From Synechococcus sp. BSA11S (GTDB lineage Bacteria; Cyanobacteriota; Cyanobacteriia; PCC-6307; Cyanobiaceae): DNA of 64,000 nucleotides. The first letter of the stretch is position 1. The number at the start of each line of letters is the position of its first letter. Where the stretch lies: positions 1 to 64,000 of the forward strand of contig NZ_VNWP01000014.1 of the NCBI RefSeq assembly GCF_014224355.1. The letters are read 5' to 3'. A program made the position numbers and the translations under genes. The notes under the pieces are model-generated. The model was given only the letters and a program-made list of their open reading frames with translations. It ran no database searches and had not been told where the DNA came from. This document shows positions 52,154-62,963 of the stretch, piece by piece.

Positions 52154-54079
52154 TCAAGCTCCGATCAACAACTTGCCTCCTTGATACACCACCAGGGCCA
52201 TCAACCATGCCAGGCCAAGCGACCAGGCCAATGAGAGCAAGGTGAACCTGCGGGACTTGGATTCCTGCAGTTGGGCCGCGACGGTCCCCAGGCAGGGGGT
52301 GTAGAGAAGAACAAACGTCATGAAGCTGAGGGCCTGCAATGGGGAGATCGCGCTTTGGATCACGCCGCCGAGATCCGTTTCGCTGGACTTGTAGATCACG
52401 GCCATGGCTCCCAGCAGGATCTCCTTGGCAATGAATCCGAAAAATAACGACACCGTGAGCGCTGGGCTCATGCCGATCGGTCCCAGAATCGGCTGAAACA
52501 GGTTGCCGATGGCGTCGGCGATGGTCTGTCCGGATCCCTGCACCGCACCTGGCGGCAGATTGGTGAGCAACCAGATCACGGCAGCCCCGACCACAATGAA
52601 GACCCTTGTGGTCACAAGAAAGTTCAGCATGGCCGACCAGGCGCGCCGAAAGATCGTGGTCACGCTTGGTGCGCGATAGGGCGGAAGTTCCAGAATGAAG
52701 GCTTCGCGGCTCGGAAAAACTCGCTTGAAGACCAAGCCAGTGATGATCACCGCGACAAAACTCAGCACGTAAAAACCGAAGATCACGAGCCCTGGAGCCC
52801 ACCAGGGCTTCGGGAAGAACACGGCAGCCATGAACAGATATACCGTGAGGCGAGCCTGACAGAGCGCAAATGGAATGCAGAGCATCGCCAACAGCCGCAT
52901 GCCACGATCCCTGATGACGCGGGTGCCCATGATGGAAGGCACGTTGCAGCCGAAGCCCATCACCTGCAGTACAAAGCCGCGCCCATCGAGGCCAAGCCAG
53001 CGCATCAGGCCATCCATCAAGAAGGCTGCTCGAGGCAAGTACCCGGAGTCCTCGACGACGGCCATCAGAAGATAGAAAATAAAGATGATCGGCAGGAATG
53101 TGGCCACCGTGCTCACCCCCAGCCATACCCCATCGACAAGAAAGCCGCGAAAAAACTCAGGGGCACCGATCGCTGCCAGTCCGGGCTGCAGCAGCGTGGT
53201 CTGGATCCAGTCGAACAGACTTCCGAGCGTGTCCTGGAGTGGAGCCCCGAGGACATAAAGCAGCTGGAACATGGCCAGCACGATCCCGAGAAACAGGACG
53301 ACCCCCACCAGGGGGTTCAACAGAAGGCGATCGGCAAGACGGGTGCGGCGATTGCCGAAGCGCTCCGGCAGCTGCACACTCGCCGCCACCAGACGCTCAA
53401 GCTCGGCATCAAGGTCGATGTCGGCTGCCTCCGCCTCAGGATTGCTCTGTTGCTGACCAACCTGGTGGATCGTCTCAATCAGGTCGTGGATGCCCTCATT
53501 GCGCTTGGCGCTGATCGCCCGCACCGGCAAACCGAGATCGGTGGCCAGTCTCAGGTGATCCACCTTGATCCCGAAGCGGTGTGCCTCGTCGCTCATGTTC
53601 AGAACCACCACCATCGGGATCCGCAGCTGTCTGATCTGGAGGGCCAGGCGCAGCTGGCTGGTGAGCTGGCTGGCATTGAGCACAAGCAGGATCAGATCGG
53701 GCGGTGTGTGGCGCATGAAGCGCTGAACGATCGCCTCGTCCTCGCTGCTCCCGGAAAGGTCGTGAATACCGGGCAGGTCCACCAGCGTGTAGCGCTGGCC
53801 ATGGCGGCCCTGAGGCATGGCGCCCCGCAACAGCTCCATCGTGAGGCCTGGCCAGTTGGCAACCTGCGCTTGACCCCCGCTCAGGCGGTTGAACAGCGTC
53901 GATTTACCGGTATTGGGCATGCCGAGCAGAGCCACCGTGACCGCTCCGTCCCCTGTTCCTGTCGACGTCGGTGCTCCATGGCAGCCCGGAGGCGTGTTCC
54001 ATCGGCGGCGTCTGCGACGACCCCAGATCACCCCTGCTGCTTGTTCACCGCCGCAGTCTTGATCAACTGGTCGTGGCAT
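52154..54079 (-). CDS. feoB: Ferrous iron transporter FeoB
   Basis: A 641-residue FeoB, the inner-membrane Fe(II) uptake protein. The N-terminal G domain has GMPNTGKST (G1), DLPGIHDLSG (G3) and LNMSDEA (G4), with Ser-Asp in place of the usual Asn-x-x-Asp context slightly relaxed. After a helical guanine-dissociation-inhibitor region, about eight membrane segments follow with the Gate motif GYLPRAAFLMD and VMGFGCNVPSIMGTRVI. The ATG at 54079 was chosen because GGAGGAG sits just upstream (54083-54090). The first 45 residues, Arg- and Cys-rich, precede the G domain and are unusual. The gene is convergent with feoA. Confidence 0.94.
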   Translation of the reverse strand: MPRPVDQDCGGEQAAGVIWGRRRRRRWNTPPGCHGAPTSTGTGDGAVTVALLGMPNTGKSTLFNRLSGGQAQVANWPGLTMELLRGAMPQGRHGQRYTLVDLPGIHDLSGSSEDEAIVQRFMRHTPPDLILLVLNASQLTSQLRLALQIRQLRIPMVVVLNMSDEAHRFGIKVDHLRLATDLGLPVRAISAKRNEGIHDLIETIHQVGQQQSNPEAEAADIDLDAELERLVAASVQLPERFGNRRTRLADRLLLNPLVGVVLFLGIVLAMFQLLYVLGAPLQDTLGSLFDWIQTTLLQPGLAAIGAPEFFRGFLVDGVWLGVSTVATFLPIIFIFYLLMAVVEDSGYLPRAAFLMDGLMRWLGLDGRGFVLQVMGFGCNVPSIMGTRVIRDRGMRLLAMLCIPFALCQARLTVYLFMAAVFFPKPWWAPGLVIFGFYVLSFVAVIITGLVFKRVFPSREAFILELPPYRAPSVTTIFRRAWSAMLNFLVTTRVFIVVGAAVIWLLTNLPPGAVQGSGQTIADAIGNLFQPILGPIGMSPALTVSLFFGFIAKEILLGAMAVIYKSSETDLGGVIQSAISPLQALSFMTFVLLYTPCLGTVAAQLQESKSRRFTLLSLAWSLGLAWLMALVVYQGGKLLIGA

Positions 54080-54140
54080 CACTCCTCCTTACTGATGGCT
54101 TGAGGTGTCAGGCGCGAACTTTTCTTCCCCCATGCTGACT

Positions 54141-54668
54141 TCAGGCGGCGCTGTACATCTTCATGCTGGCCTTGACATGGGCCAGCGCAGACCCTTCCAG
54201 AAACTGCTGATCCAGCAGCAACAGGGCTGCTGAGTTGTCACCGGCCAGGCGCAGACGCTGAAGAACGAAGCGTGCCTCGGCCTCTTCCTGGATCTGCTCG
54301 TTCACGAACCAGTCGAGCATCGCTGAGGCACTGCGCTCCCCTGCTGTCTCCGCCAGTGTGTAGAGGCGATTGATGGAGGCTGTCACCTGCTTCTCCATCT
54401 CGAAAACATGGTCGAACAGCTGCTGAACTGTGGGCCAGGAACGTTCTGGTGCCTCGATGGTGGGAAGCTCGACCGCTTCGTCACAGTCAACAAGGTAGGC
54501 AATCATGCGGGCGGCATGGTTTCTCTCCTCGTTGCTTTTTTCGAGCATGTACTTCGAGAAGCCCGCAAGATCCTTTTCCCGAAGCCAGATGGACATGGCG
54601 AGGTAGGCGTGGCTGGCCTGGAACTCTGCGGCCAGGTGCGCGTTGATCGCCTTGGTGAGTTCCTTCAT
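54141..54668 (-). CDS. Ferritin 2
   Basis: A 175-residue ferritin. The four-helix bundle begins at once: INAHLAAEFQASHAYLAMSIW with Glu and Tyr of the ferroxidase site, NEERNHAARMIAYL with Glu-x-x-His, and WFVNEQIQEEAEARFVL with the helix D residues. The length is standard, without the extension of ferritin 1. The ATG at 54668 is preferred over the GTG at 54674. It follows feoB by 61 bp upstream on the same strand, so feoB and this gene could be one leftward transcript. Fur boxes are not evident just upstream. Confidence 0.92.
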   Translation of the reverse strand: MKELTKAINAHLAAEFQASHAYLAMSIWLREKDLAGFSKYMLEKSNEERNHAARMIAYLVDCDEAVELPTIEAPERSWPTVQQLFDHVFEMEKQVTASINRLYTLAETAGERSASAMLDWFVNEQIQEEAEARFVLQRLRLAGDNSAALLLLDQQFLEGSALAHVKASMKMYSAA

Positions 54669-54793
54669 GGCCACTGAGCAGGTCGCTCAATAGTTTCTAG
54701 AAGTGTCCGCTGCTGCCTGCAAGACAGGTCATTGCACCTTCGCGTAGCCAATGATGCACGGCTGGGTTCCTTGCGAGTGGCTCCTGGCGAGAG

Positions 54794-55150
54794 ATGGATC
54801 AACCAACGCCGTTAGGAAAATCACCAACGCCTGTTCTCATTGCACAAGGTCAACACCTGATCACGATCAGCATTGTCGAGAACCGATTCAGAGAACTCAG
54901 AGGAATGATGGAACCGCTTGAAGCAGGTGGTCTCCCCGGTGAGGTCCACAAAACCCCGTCTCAGTCTGCAGGGATCACCCGCACGCTTCAGCTCACAGAG
55001 GTGCGGGACTGGTGCATGCAGCGACTCTCACAGCTTTCGCTGGATGGGCGTTTGAGTGAGGCGCGGGTGCTGACGTCCGAACATCTGGAGATGCTGGTCA
55101 CAGTCGACGCTCATCAGACGCTCTGGATGATGGTGGAGGAGGTCAGCTGA
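54794..55150 (+). CDS. Hypothetical protein next to ferritin 2
   Basis: A 118-residue protein without a recognised family. It has ITISIVENRFRELRGMMEPLEAGGLPG near the N-terminus and a helical C-terminal half (WCMQRLSQLSLDGRLSEARV). No signal peptide, membrane segment or metal-binding motif is evident. It is divergent from ferritin 2, with 125 bp between, so the two could share a promoter region. The 250 bp after its stop (55151-55397) holds no gene that I can support. Confidence 0.45.
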   Translation: MDQPTPLGKSPTPVLIAQGQHLITISIVENRFRELRGMMEPLEAGGLPGEVHKTPSQSAGITRTLQLTEVRDWCMQRLSQLSLDGRLSEARVLTSEHLEMLVTVDAHQTLWMMVEEVS

Positions 55151-55397
55151 GACTCAGGCTTCCAGTTGTCTGCGCACCGCCAGGATGGAGAACAGGCCCG
55201 CTGCAGGCATGCGCGGGTGTGTTGCTTCACCCTGATCGCTGATTTCGTCCGACATGACATCTGCTCAAGCTCCAGAAGCCGCAGCGCGATTCATTGCAGG
55301 GTCATCTGAGTTGCGGCTCGAGGTTGGGGCCGCTGGGGAAATGATCCTGAACCCGCGAAACGAAGGCTCACTCATCCAGCGCTTTCCATGTCTCCGC

Positions 55398-56396
55398 TCA
55401 GACTGCTCCCGGCGCCAGGCCCGCCTGAACCAGATCGTGCAGACGCAGCAGTCCCAGCATCGGCCCATCGTCGGCCAGCACAGGCAGCACACCGATCGGC
55501 TTGCGCCGATTGCGCTCCATCCGCTCAAGCGCCTGCACCGCCAGCAGATCCGCCCCCACGGTGATCGGGTCGACGGTCATCAGATCAGTGGCCCGCAGTT
55601 CCCCCCAGGTGGCCGGTGAATGATGCTCCAGTGACCGGCGCAGGTCGCCGTCGGTGATCAACCCGGCCAGCAGGGATGCGTTTTCGGCCTGGCGCACCCA
55701 GCAGGCCCCCACGCCATCGCGTGTGAGCAGGGCGATCACTTCGCTCAGGCTGGCGAACTCCTCGAGGGCATGGAGCCGGGAGGTGGGCACCATCAGATCC
55801 CCCACCGTGAGGGTGAGCTGCTTGCCCAGGGCCCCGGCAGGGTGATTCAGGGCGAAATCGGCTGGTGAGATGCCGCGTCGCTCCATCCACACCGCCGCCA
55901 GGGCATCGCCGATCGCCATCGCCACGGCGGTGCTGGCGGTGGGCGCCAGGTTGAGGGGGCACACCTCCCGGTCGACGGAGCCATCGAGCACTACTTCGCA
56001 GCCCCGGGCCAGACTCGAGGCCACCCGGCCCACCAGGGCGATGCGGCCGGTGCCGCGGCGGCGCAGGTGTGGCAGGATCTCAAGCAACTCCTGGGTCTCG
56101 CCGCTGTTGGAGAGCAGCAGCACCACGTCCTGGGGGGCCACCACCCCCAGATCGCCGTGCAGGGCGTCGAGGGGGTTCAGGTAGAGGGCCATCAGCCCGA
56201 TCGAGGAGAAGGTGGCGGCGATCTTGCGCGCCACGATGCCGCTCTTGCCCACCCCGGTGATCACCAGTTTGGCGCGCTCGTCGGCGCAGCGGTCCAGCAG
56301 GGCCAGAGCGGCATCCACCTGCTCGGTATCGAGGCGCCCGGAGGCCGCGGCGATGGCGGCCGCCTCTTCCTGAAGACAGCGCGTCAGTGCCGACAT
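55398..56396 (-). CDS. kdsD: Arabinose-5-phosphate isomerase KdsD (KpsF/GutQ family)
   Basis: A 332-residue sugar-phosphate isomerase that turns ribulose 5-phosphate into arabinose 5-phosphate, the first step of KDO synthesis. The N-terminal SIS domain has VITGVGKSGIVARKIAATFSS, and LLSNSGETQELLEIL holds the sugar-phosphate-binding Ser-x-Ser-Gly-Glu. Two CBS domains follow (about residues 205-330), with VGDLMVPTSRLHALEE and ATDLMTVDPITVGAD. The ATG at 56396 was preferred over one 15 bases upstream. It is 33 bp downstream of smpB on the same strand, so they may share a transcript. Confidence 0.92.
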   Translation of the reverse strand: MSALTRCLQEEAAAIAAASGRLDTEQVDAALALLDRCADERAKLVITGVGKSGIVARKIAATFSSIGLMALYLNPLDALHGDLGVVAPQDVVLLLSNSGETQELLEILPHLRRRGTGRIALVGRVASSLARGCEVVLDGSVDREVCPLNLAPTASTAVAMAIGDALAAVWMERRGISPADFALNHPAGALGKQLTLTVGDLMVPTSRLHALEEFASLSEVIALLTRDGVGACWVRQAENASLLAGLITDGDLRRSLEHHSPATWGELRATDLMTVDPITVGADLLAVQALERMERNRRKPIGVLPVLADDGPMLGLLRLHDLVQAGLAPGAV

Positions 56397-56429
56397 CCCG
56401 GGGCCCCGCAACTGCTGGGGACTGTATGG

Positions 56430-56927
56430 CTAGAGCCTGGCCAGGGCTGAGCGCACCTCCCGGTCGGCATCCTTGCGGCGCTCCTCCTGGCGCTTGTCGT
56501 GCAGCTTGCGGCCCTTGGCCAGCCCCAGGGTGAGCTTGATCCAGGAGCCCTTGAGGTGCAGGTTCAGGGGCACCAGGGTGAGGCCTTTCTGGTCGAGAGC
56601 CACCCGCAGCTTGTCGATCTCACGCCGGTGGGCCAGAAGCTTGCGGGTGCGCAGGGGCTCGTGGTTGAAATAGGCGCCCGCATGGCTGTGGGGCGAGATG
56701 TGCACGTTGTGAAGCTGCAGTTCGCCGTTGCGGATCAGGCCGAAGCCGTCACGCAGGTTGGCCTTGCCCGCCCGGATCGACTTCACTTCGGTGCCCACCA
56801 GCTCGATGCCCGTTTCCAGGGTTTCGAGGATCTCGTATTGATGCCGTGCGAAACGGTTGTCGGCCAGCAGCCGGTTGGCGGCATCCCGTGCGGCCCTGGC
56901 CGCTTTCTTGCCTGCGCCCTTGGCCAT
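56430..56927 (-). CDS. smpB: SsrA-binding protein SmpB
   Basis: A 165-residue SmpB that carries tmRNA into stalled ribosomes. [29 protein letters not shown] is split as [10 protein letters not shown] and [18 protein letters not shown], the family motifs of the OB-fold; [18 protein letters not shown] follows, and the basic tail [20 protein letters not shown] is the helical decoding element. The length and start are standard. The ssrA gene itself is not in the window. It is divergent from ruvB, 60 bp away. Confidence 0.95.
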   Translation of the reverse strand: MAKGAGKKAARAARDAANRLLADNRFARHQYEILETLETGIELVGTEVKSIRAGKANLRDGFGLIRNGELQLHNVHISPHSHAGAYFNHEPLRTRKLLAHRREIDKLRVALDQKGLTLVPLNLHLKGSWIKLTLGLAKGRKLHDKRQEERRKDADREVRSALARL

Positions 56928-56987
56928 CGACCTCCCCCTCAGCTGAGTTGACCCTATCCACGGCCTGGCCTGCCTACTCTCTGGCCC

Positions 56988-58067
56988 ATGGCGATCGTCT
57001 CCTCCGCAGCCGGATCAGGGGCTCAGCCGCCGCCGAGGCTGCTGGATCCCCGCCAGCAAACCGCCGGCCGCAGCCGGGATGTGCTCGAGACCGAGGAGGA
57101 AGCGCCTCTCCCCAACCGGGAAGACGGCCTGAGGCCCAGGCGGTTGAGCGATTACATCGGTCAGAGCGAGCTGAAGCAGGTGCTTGGCATCGCCGTGGAG
57201 GCCACCCGTCAGCGGGCCGAGGCCCTGGACCATGTGCTGCTCTACGGGCCCCCGGGGCTGGGCAAGACCACCATGGCCCTGGTGCTGGCGGAGGAACTGG
57301 GGGTGCGCTGCCGCATCACCAGTGCCCCCGCCCTGGAGCGCCCGCGCGACATCGTCGGCCTGCTGGTGAACCTGCGCCCCAACGAGCTGCTGTTCATCGA
57401 TGAGATCCACCGGCTCAACCGCGTGGCGGAGGAGCTGCTCTATCCAGCGATGGAAGACTTCCGGCTCGACCTCACCGTGGGCAAGGGCACTACGGCCCGC
57501 ACCCGGGCGGTGCCGCTGGCTCCCTTCACCCTTGTGGGGGCCACCACAAGGGCCGGAGCCCTCAGTTCACCCCTTCGCGACCGCTTCGGGTTGATCCAGC
57601 GGCTGGAGTTCTACACCGTTGACGACCTGCAGGCGATCGTCGAACGCGCCGCCGGGCTGATCGGTCTGGTGCTGGAGGCGGAGGCGGCAGTGGAGGTCGC
57701 CCGCCGTTGTCGCGGCACCCCCCGCATCGCCAATCGGCTGTTGCGTCGGGTGCGCGATGTGGCCAGCGTCCGGGGTCAGGCGCGTATCGGCCCCGCCCTG
57801 GTGGCCGAGGCCCTCAGCCTGCATCGGGTGGATGGCCGCGGTCTCGACGCCAGTGATCGTCGCTTGCTCGAGCTGTTGCTCGGCGGTTACGGCGGCGGAC
57901 CCGTGGGCCTCGACACCCTGGCTGCCGGCCTCGGTGAAGACCCGATCACCCTGGAAACAGTGGTGGAGCCATTTCTGCTGCAGCTTGGATTTCTGCAACG
58001 CACCCCCCGGGGCCGGGTGGCCACGGACGCGGCACGGCGCCATCTGGACTGGCCGGAGGCCGCCTGA
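56988..58067 (+). CDS. ruvB: Holliday junction branch migration helicase RuvB
   Basis: A 359-residue AAA+ motor that drives Holliday junction migration with Ruv[20 protein letters not shown] is the family start of the large ATPase domain, after a cyanobacteria-typical 40-residue N-terminal extension. Walker A is [12 protein letters not shown], Walker B is [11 protein letters not shown], and the sensor 1 region is [21 protein letters not shown] with the Arg finger. The C-terminal winged-helix part ends with [21 protein letters not shown]. The ATG at 56988 and the overlap TGATG with the next gene are clear. Confidence 0.95.
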   Translation: MAIVSSAAGSGAQPPPRLLDPRQQTAGRSRDVLETEEEAPLPNREDGLRPRRLSDYIGQSELKQVLGIAVEATRQRAEALDHVLLYGPPGLGKTTMALVLAEELGVRCRITSAPALERPRDIVGLLVNLRPNELLFIDEIHRLNRVAEELLYPAMEDFRLDLTVGKGTTARTRAVPLAPFTLVGATTRAGALSSPLRDRFGLIQRLEFYTVDDLQAIVERAAGLIGLVLEAEAAVEVARRCRGTPRIANRLLRRVRDVASVRGQARIGPALVAEALSLHRVDGRGLDASDRRLLELLLGGYGGGPVGLDTLAAGLGEDPITLETVVEPFLLQLGFLQRTPRGRVATDAARRHLDWPEAA

Positions 58068-58945
58068 TGCCCCGTTGGCTTCACCTGTTTCAGGCTTGGT
58101 GTGCGACGGGCTTCGTGGCCTTGGGCGCGCTTCTGCCGGCCCTCACCATCGCGCTGACCCTGATGGTGCTGCCGGCTCCGGGGCCGCTTTGGGCAAGAAC
58201 CGCCGCTGCGGCTCCGCTGTCAACACGCCAGCCATCTCAACCGTTGCCGCAGTTGTTCGAGCAGGCCCTCGCGGCCAGTCGCGAGGGCCGCTTCGGTGAT
58301 GCCCTGCCCCTCTGGGATCAGGTGCTGGAGCAGGCTCCCAACGATGCCGCCGCCTGGAGCAACCACGGCAACGTGCAGCTGGCCCTGGGTCGGACAGCGG
58401 CCGCGATCGCTGATCAGGAGAGGGCGATGGCGCTTGACCCGCTCAACCCTGATCCCCACCTCAACCGCGGCACCGCCGAAGAAGCCCTGGGACAGTGGGA
58501 CCGGGCCGCCGCCGATTACCACTGGATTCTGGAGCGCGACCCTCTGGAAGCCTCCGCCCTCTACAACCTGGGCAATGTCCAGGGGTCACTCGGCCATTGG
58601 GATCAGGCCAGGCACTCCTTCGAGGCGGCCGCGGCGGCACGTCCGGGCTTTGCCATGGCCCGCTCCAGTGCGGCCCTGGCCGCCTTTCAGCTGGGGGAGC
58701 AGGTCGAGGCCGAGCGGGAACTGCGCAAACTGGTGCGGCGCTATCCTCTCTTCGCTGATGCCCGCGCGGCCCTGACGGCCCTGCTCTGGCAACGGGGTGC
58801 CGCGGGGGAAGCGGAAAGCAACTGGGCGGCGGCCTCGGGCCTGGATCCCCGCTACCGCCAGCCAGAATGGCTGCTGGAGATCCGACGCTGGCCACCGGGG
58901 CCGGTCCAGGCTCTCGATGATTTTCTTCAGTTGGTCCAGCGATGA
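58067..58945 (+). CDS. TPR-repeat protein, secreted or membrane-anchored
   Basis: A 292-residue protein. The N-terminal membrane segment (about residues 10-36) looks like a signal or anchor with a possible cleavage after AAAAAP. From about residue 65 come four to five tetratricopeptide repeats, such as DAAAWSNHGNVQLALGRT and PDPHLNRGTAEEALGQWDRA, which suggests a periplasmic or thylakoid-lumen scaffold. Its start codon shares one base with the ruvB stop, so they are co-translated. The ligand is unknown. Confidence 0.8.
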   Translation: MPRWLHLFQAWCATGFVALGALLPALTIALTLMVLPAPGPLWARTAAAAPLSTRQPSQPLPQLFEQALAASREGRFGDALPLWDQVLEQAPNDAAAWSNHGNVQLALGRTAAAIADQERAMALDPLNPDPHLNRGTAEEALGQWDRAAADYHWILERDPLEASALYNLGNVQGSLGHWDQARHSFEAAAAARPGFAMARSSAALAAFQLGEQVEAERELRKLVRRYPLFADARAALTALLWQRGAAGEAESNWAAASGLDPRYRQPEWLLEIRRWPPGPVQALDDFLQLVQR

Positions 58946-60165
58946 GTTCTGCCGCCCCACCCCGTTCCAGCGGCACCGCCGCGGACATCTGGCGGCGCCT
59001 GGATCTGGCCCGGGCTCTGGAGCAGGCCACCCCCGAGCTGATCGGGCTGCGCCGCCATGTCCACGCCCACCCCGAGCTGAGCGGGGCTGAGCACCAGACG
59101 GCGGCCCTGGTGGCGGGTGAACTGCGCCTGCTTGGCTGGCAGGTGCGCGAAGGGGTCGGCCGCACCGGCGTGGTGGGGGAGCTGGGGCCTGAGGGGGCGC
59201 CCCTGGTGGCCGTGCGAGTCGACATGGACGCCCTGCCTGTGGAGGAACGCACCGGCCTGGCCTTCGCCTCCAGCCAGCAGGGGCTGATGCATGCCTGCGG
59301 CCACGACCTGCACACCGCTGTGGGGCTTGGTGTGGCCCGGTTGCTCGGTCCCCTGGCCGAGCACCTGAGCGCACGGGTGAGGCTGCTGTTCCAACCGGCT
59401 GAGGAAACGGCCCAGGGGGCGGCGTGGATGGTTGCTGATGGTGCGATGGACGGCGTGCAGGCCCTGTTCGGCTTGCATGTGTTTCCAAGCCTTGAGGTGG
59501 GCACGATCGGGGTGCGCAGCGGCAGCCTCACCGCCGCCGCTGGAGAGCTGGAGGTGGAGGTACTGGGAGAAGGAGGGCACGGGGCCCGGCCCCACCAGTC
59601 CACGGATGCGATCTGGATTGCGGCCCGGGTCGTGAGCGGGCTGCAGGAGGCGATCAGCCGCCGTCTCGATGCCCTTCATCCGGTGGTGGTGAGCTTCGGG
59701 AAGATCGAGGGAGGCAAGGCGTTCAACGTGATCGCCGACCACGTGCGTCTGCTGGGCACCGTGCGCTGCCTGGACACCACAGTGCATGCTGAGCTGCCCC
59801 GCTGGATCGAGGACACCGTCCACGCCATCTGCCAGGGGTACGGCGGTGAGGCTCGGGTGCGCTATCGCTGCATTTCACCGCCTGTGCACAACGATCCCGG
59901 CCTCACCGACATCGTGGAGGAAGCCGGCCAGGCTCTGCTGGGACGCCAGCAGGTCCTGCGGTTGGACCAGCCTTCGCTGGGTGCCGAGGATTTCGCCCAG
60001 TTGCTCAGCAGCGCCCCGGGCTCGATGTTCCGGCTGGGGGTGGCGGGCCCCCAGGGTTGCGCCGCTTTGCACAACGGCGCCTTCAACCCCGATGAGGGTG
60101 CCCTGGCCGTGGGCGTGCAGGTGCTCACCCTCAGCCTGCTGCTCTGGATGGAGCGCCAGGGTTGA
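58942..60165 (+). CDS. M20 family metallo-amidohydrolase
   Basis: A 407-residue M20D peptidase/amidohydrolase, like hippurate or indole-acetyl-amino-acid hydrolases. RRHVHAHPELSGAEHQTA is the N-terminal family motif, VRVDMDALPVEE holds the metal-binding Asp, MHACGHDLHTAVGLG the next His-Asp pair, and FQPAEETAQGAAWM the catalytic Glu-Glu. FNVIADHVRLLGTVR lies in the lid domain. It probably splits an amide bond of an N-acyl amino acid in the cytosol. ATGA overlaps with the TPR gene, and the next gene overlaps its stop (TTGA), so three or four genes are coupled after ruvB. Confidence 0.9.
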   Translation: MSSAAPPRSSGTAADIWRRLDLARALEQATPELIGLRRHVHAHPELSGAEHQTAALVAGELRLLGWQVREGVGRTGVVGELGPEGAPLVAVRVDMDALPVEERTGLAFASSQQGLMHACGHDLHTAVGLGVARLLGPLAEHLSARVRLLFQPAEETAQGAAWMVADGAMDGVQALFGLHVFPSLEVGTIGVRSGSLTAAAGELEVEVLGEGGHGARPHQSTDAIWIAARVVSGLQEAISRRLDALHPVVVSFGKIEGGKAFNVIADHVRLLGTVRCLDTTVHAELPRWIEDTVHAICQGYGGEARVRYRCISPPVHNDPGLTDIVEEAGQALLGRQQVLRLDQPSLGAEDFAQLLSSAPGSMFRLGVAGPQGCAALHNGAFNPDEGALAVGVQVLTLSLLLWMERQG

Positions 60166-60422
60166 GCCCGACCCGTTCCTTTCTGAGGATCATGCTGGCC
60201 CTCTCGGCCCCGCTGCTGATCCTGCTGGGGCTGCTGAGCATGGCCTCCCGCCGCGGCAACCAGCGGCTCGAGGCGGTACCGGCCCTGCTGATCGGCAGTG
60301 GTCTGCTGGTGAGCAGTGGCATGCGTCGTGCCCAGCGGCGGCGGGCTCTGCTGGAGGTTCTGCAGCAGAGCCCGCCGCCTCAGCTCCCTGGCAGCGGTCG
60401 CGCGAACGGCGTGGGAGGGTGA
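60162..60422 (+). CDS. Small membrane protein, DUF3188-like
   Basis: An 86-residue protein with two membrane segments, LALSAPLLILLGLLSMAS and AVPALLIGSGLLVSSGM, and a positively charged tail. It fits the short cyanobacterial DUF3188 family. The TTG at 60162 overlaps the M20 stop; ATG at 60192 would give a 76-residue form that starts at the first membrane helix. Both are plausible. Its function is unknown. Confidence 0.6.
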   Translation: MSPTRSFLRIMLALSAPLLILLGLLSMASRRGNQRLEAVPALLIGSGLLVSSGMRRAQRRRALLEVLQQSPPPQLPGSGRANGVGG

Positions 60423-60448
60423 AGTCACCCCAACCCTGAGCCCAGGCC

Positions 60449-61081
60449 ATGGCTGATTCAGACTCCGCCAGCCCGGCTGGCCTGAACCCCGAGAAGATTC
60501 GCCAGGCCATCGTCTCCGGTGATCCATCCCGCGCCCTGCCGGCCCTGGTGGAGTTGCGGCGGCTGGAGGCGGAGCAGGCCGTGCCGCTGCTGCTGCTGGG
60601 CCTGGAACAGGAGCCGTTCATCGTCCGCTCGATCAGCTGTGCGGGCCTTGGGCTGAAGCGCAACGAGGCCGGCTGGGAGGCGCTGAAGGCGGCCCTCAGG
60701 GGCGATGAGGATGCCAACGTGCGCGCCGAGGCGGCCAACGCCCTGGCCAGCTATGGAGTGGAGCGGGCCTGGCCGCTGCTGCGGCAGTCGTTCGCCGCTG
60801 ACGACCAGTGGTTGGTGCGCTGCAGCATCCTCTCGGCCCTGGCGGAGCAGCCGGGGATCGATCCCAGGCTGCTGCTCGAGCTGGCCCGGATGGCCATTTC
60901 CGATGCCGATGGCAGCGTGCGCGTGGGCGGGGCTGAGATCCTGGGCCGCGTCGTCAGGGATGCGGCCGCCAGCCCTGGTCTGGAGGAGAGCGCCGAGGCG
61001 GCACGTCAGGCGCTGATCGGTCTGCAGCAGGACGCCGACCATCGGGTGGTGGCTGCGGCCCTGAATGGCCTTCAGGGCTGA
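60449..61081 (+). CDS. HEAT-repeat protein
   Basis: A 210-residue all-helical protein with HEAT-type repeats, such as PALVELRRLEAEQAVPLLLLG, ALRGDEDANVRAEAANALAS and WLVRCSILSALAEQP. Cyanobacterial relatives include bilin lyase-type (CpcE-like) and PBS-lyase HEAT proteins, so a chaperone or phycobilisome-linked role is possible but not shown here. It is 26 bp after the DUF3188-like gene and probably shares its transcript. It is followed by the thiC riboswitch. Confidence 0.8.
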   Translation: MADSDSASPAGLNPEKIRQAIVSGDPSRALPALVELRRLEAEQAVPLLLLGLEQEPFIVRSISCAGLGLKRNEAGWEALKAALRGDEDANVRAEAANALASYGVERAWPLLRQSFAADDQWLVRCSILSALAEQPGIDPRLLLELARMAISDADGSVRVGGAEILGRVVRDAAASPGLEESAEAARQALIGLQQDADHRVVAAALNGLQG

Positions 61082-61118
61082 AACGGCGATCTTGTTCAGT
61101 CTTGCTAGGTTCTGATCC

Positions 61119-62720
<1,602 letters not shown>

Positions 62721-62731
62721 ATCTGTCTGTC

Positions 62732-62752
62732 AGGCCCGTTTCGGGCCTTTTT
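62732..62752 (+). terminator. Intrinsic terminator of thiC
   Basis: AGGCCCG (62732-62738), loop TTT, CGGGCCT (62742-62748) and then a run of T to 62752. The 7-bp perfect GC-rich stem plus T-tract is a textbook rho-independent terminator, 12 bases after the thiC stop. Confidence 0.92.
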
Positions 62753-62963
62753 GGCCCTCGTGCCACCAGCCAAGCATCACGGCCAGTCCGGTCACACTCA
62801 ACACGGTGCAGAGGCGCCGCAGGATGGTGATCGCGAGTCCTGCGGAGGTGGGAACGCCGAGATTTGCCGGACCCATGGTCCGGGTCTTCCGTCATCTGCT
62901 CAAGAAACATGGCTTGGATGACATGGTCCTGAACTGGGGTTCCCCCGGTTTCGTGGACACCGA
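62753..62963. other. Unassigned stretch between thiC terminator and IS3 remnant
   Basis: About 210 bases with no gene I can support. A short rightward frame from 62806 to 63015 has HLLKKHGLDDMVLNWGSPGF but no recognisable family, and it runs into the transposase. It may contain the outer end of the IS3-type element, but I could not define a terminal repeat. Confidence 0.3.
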
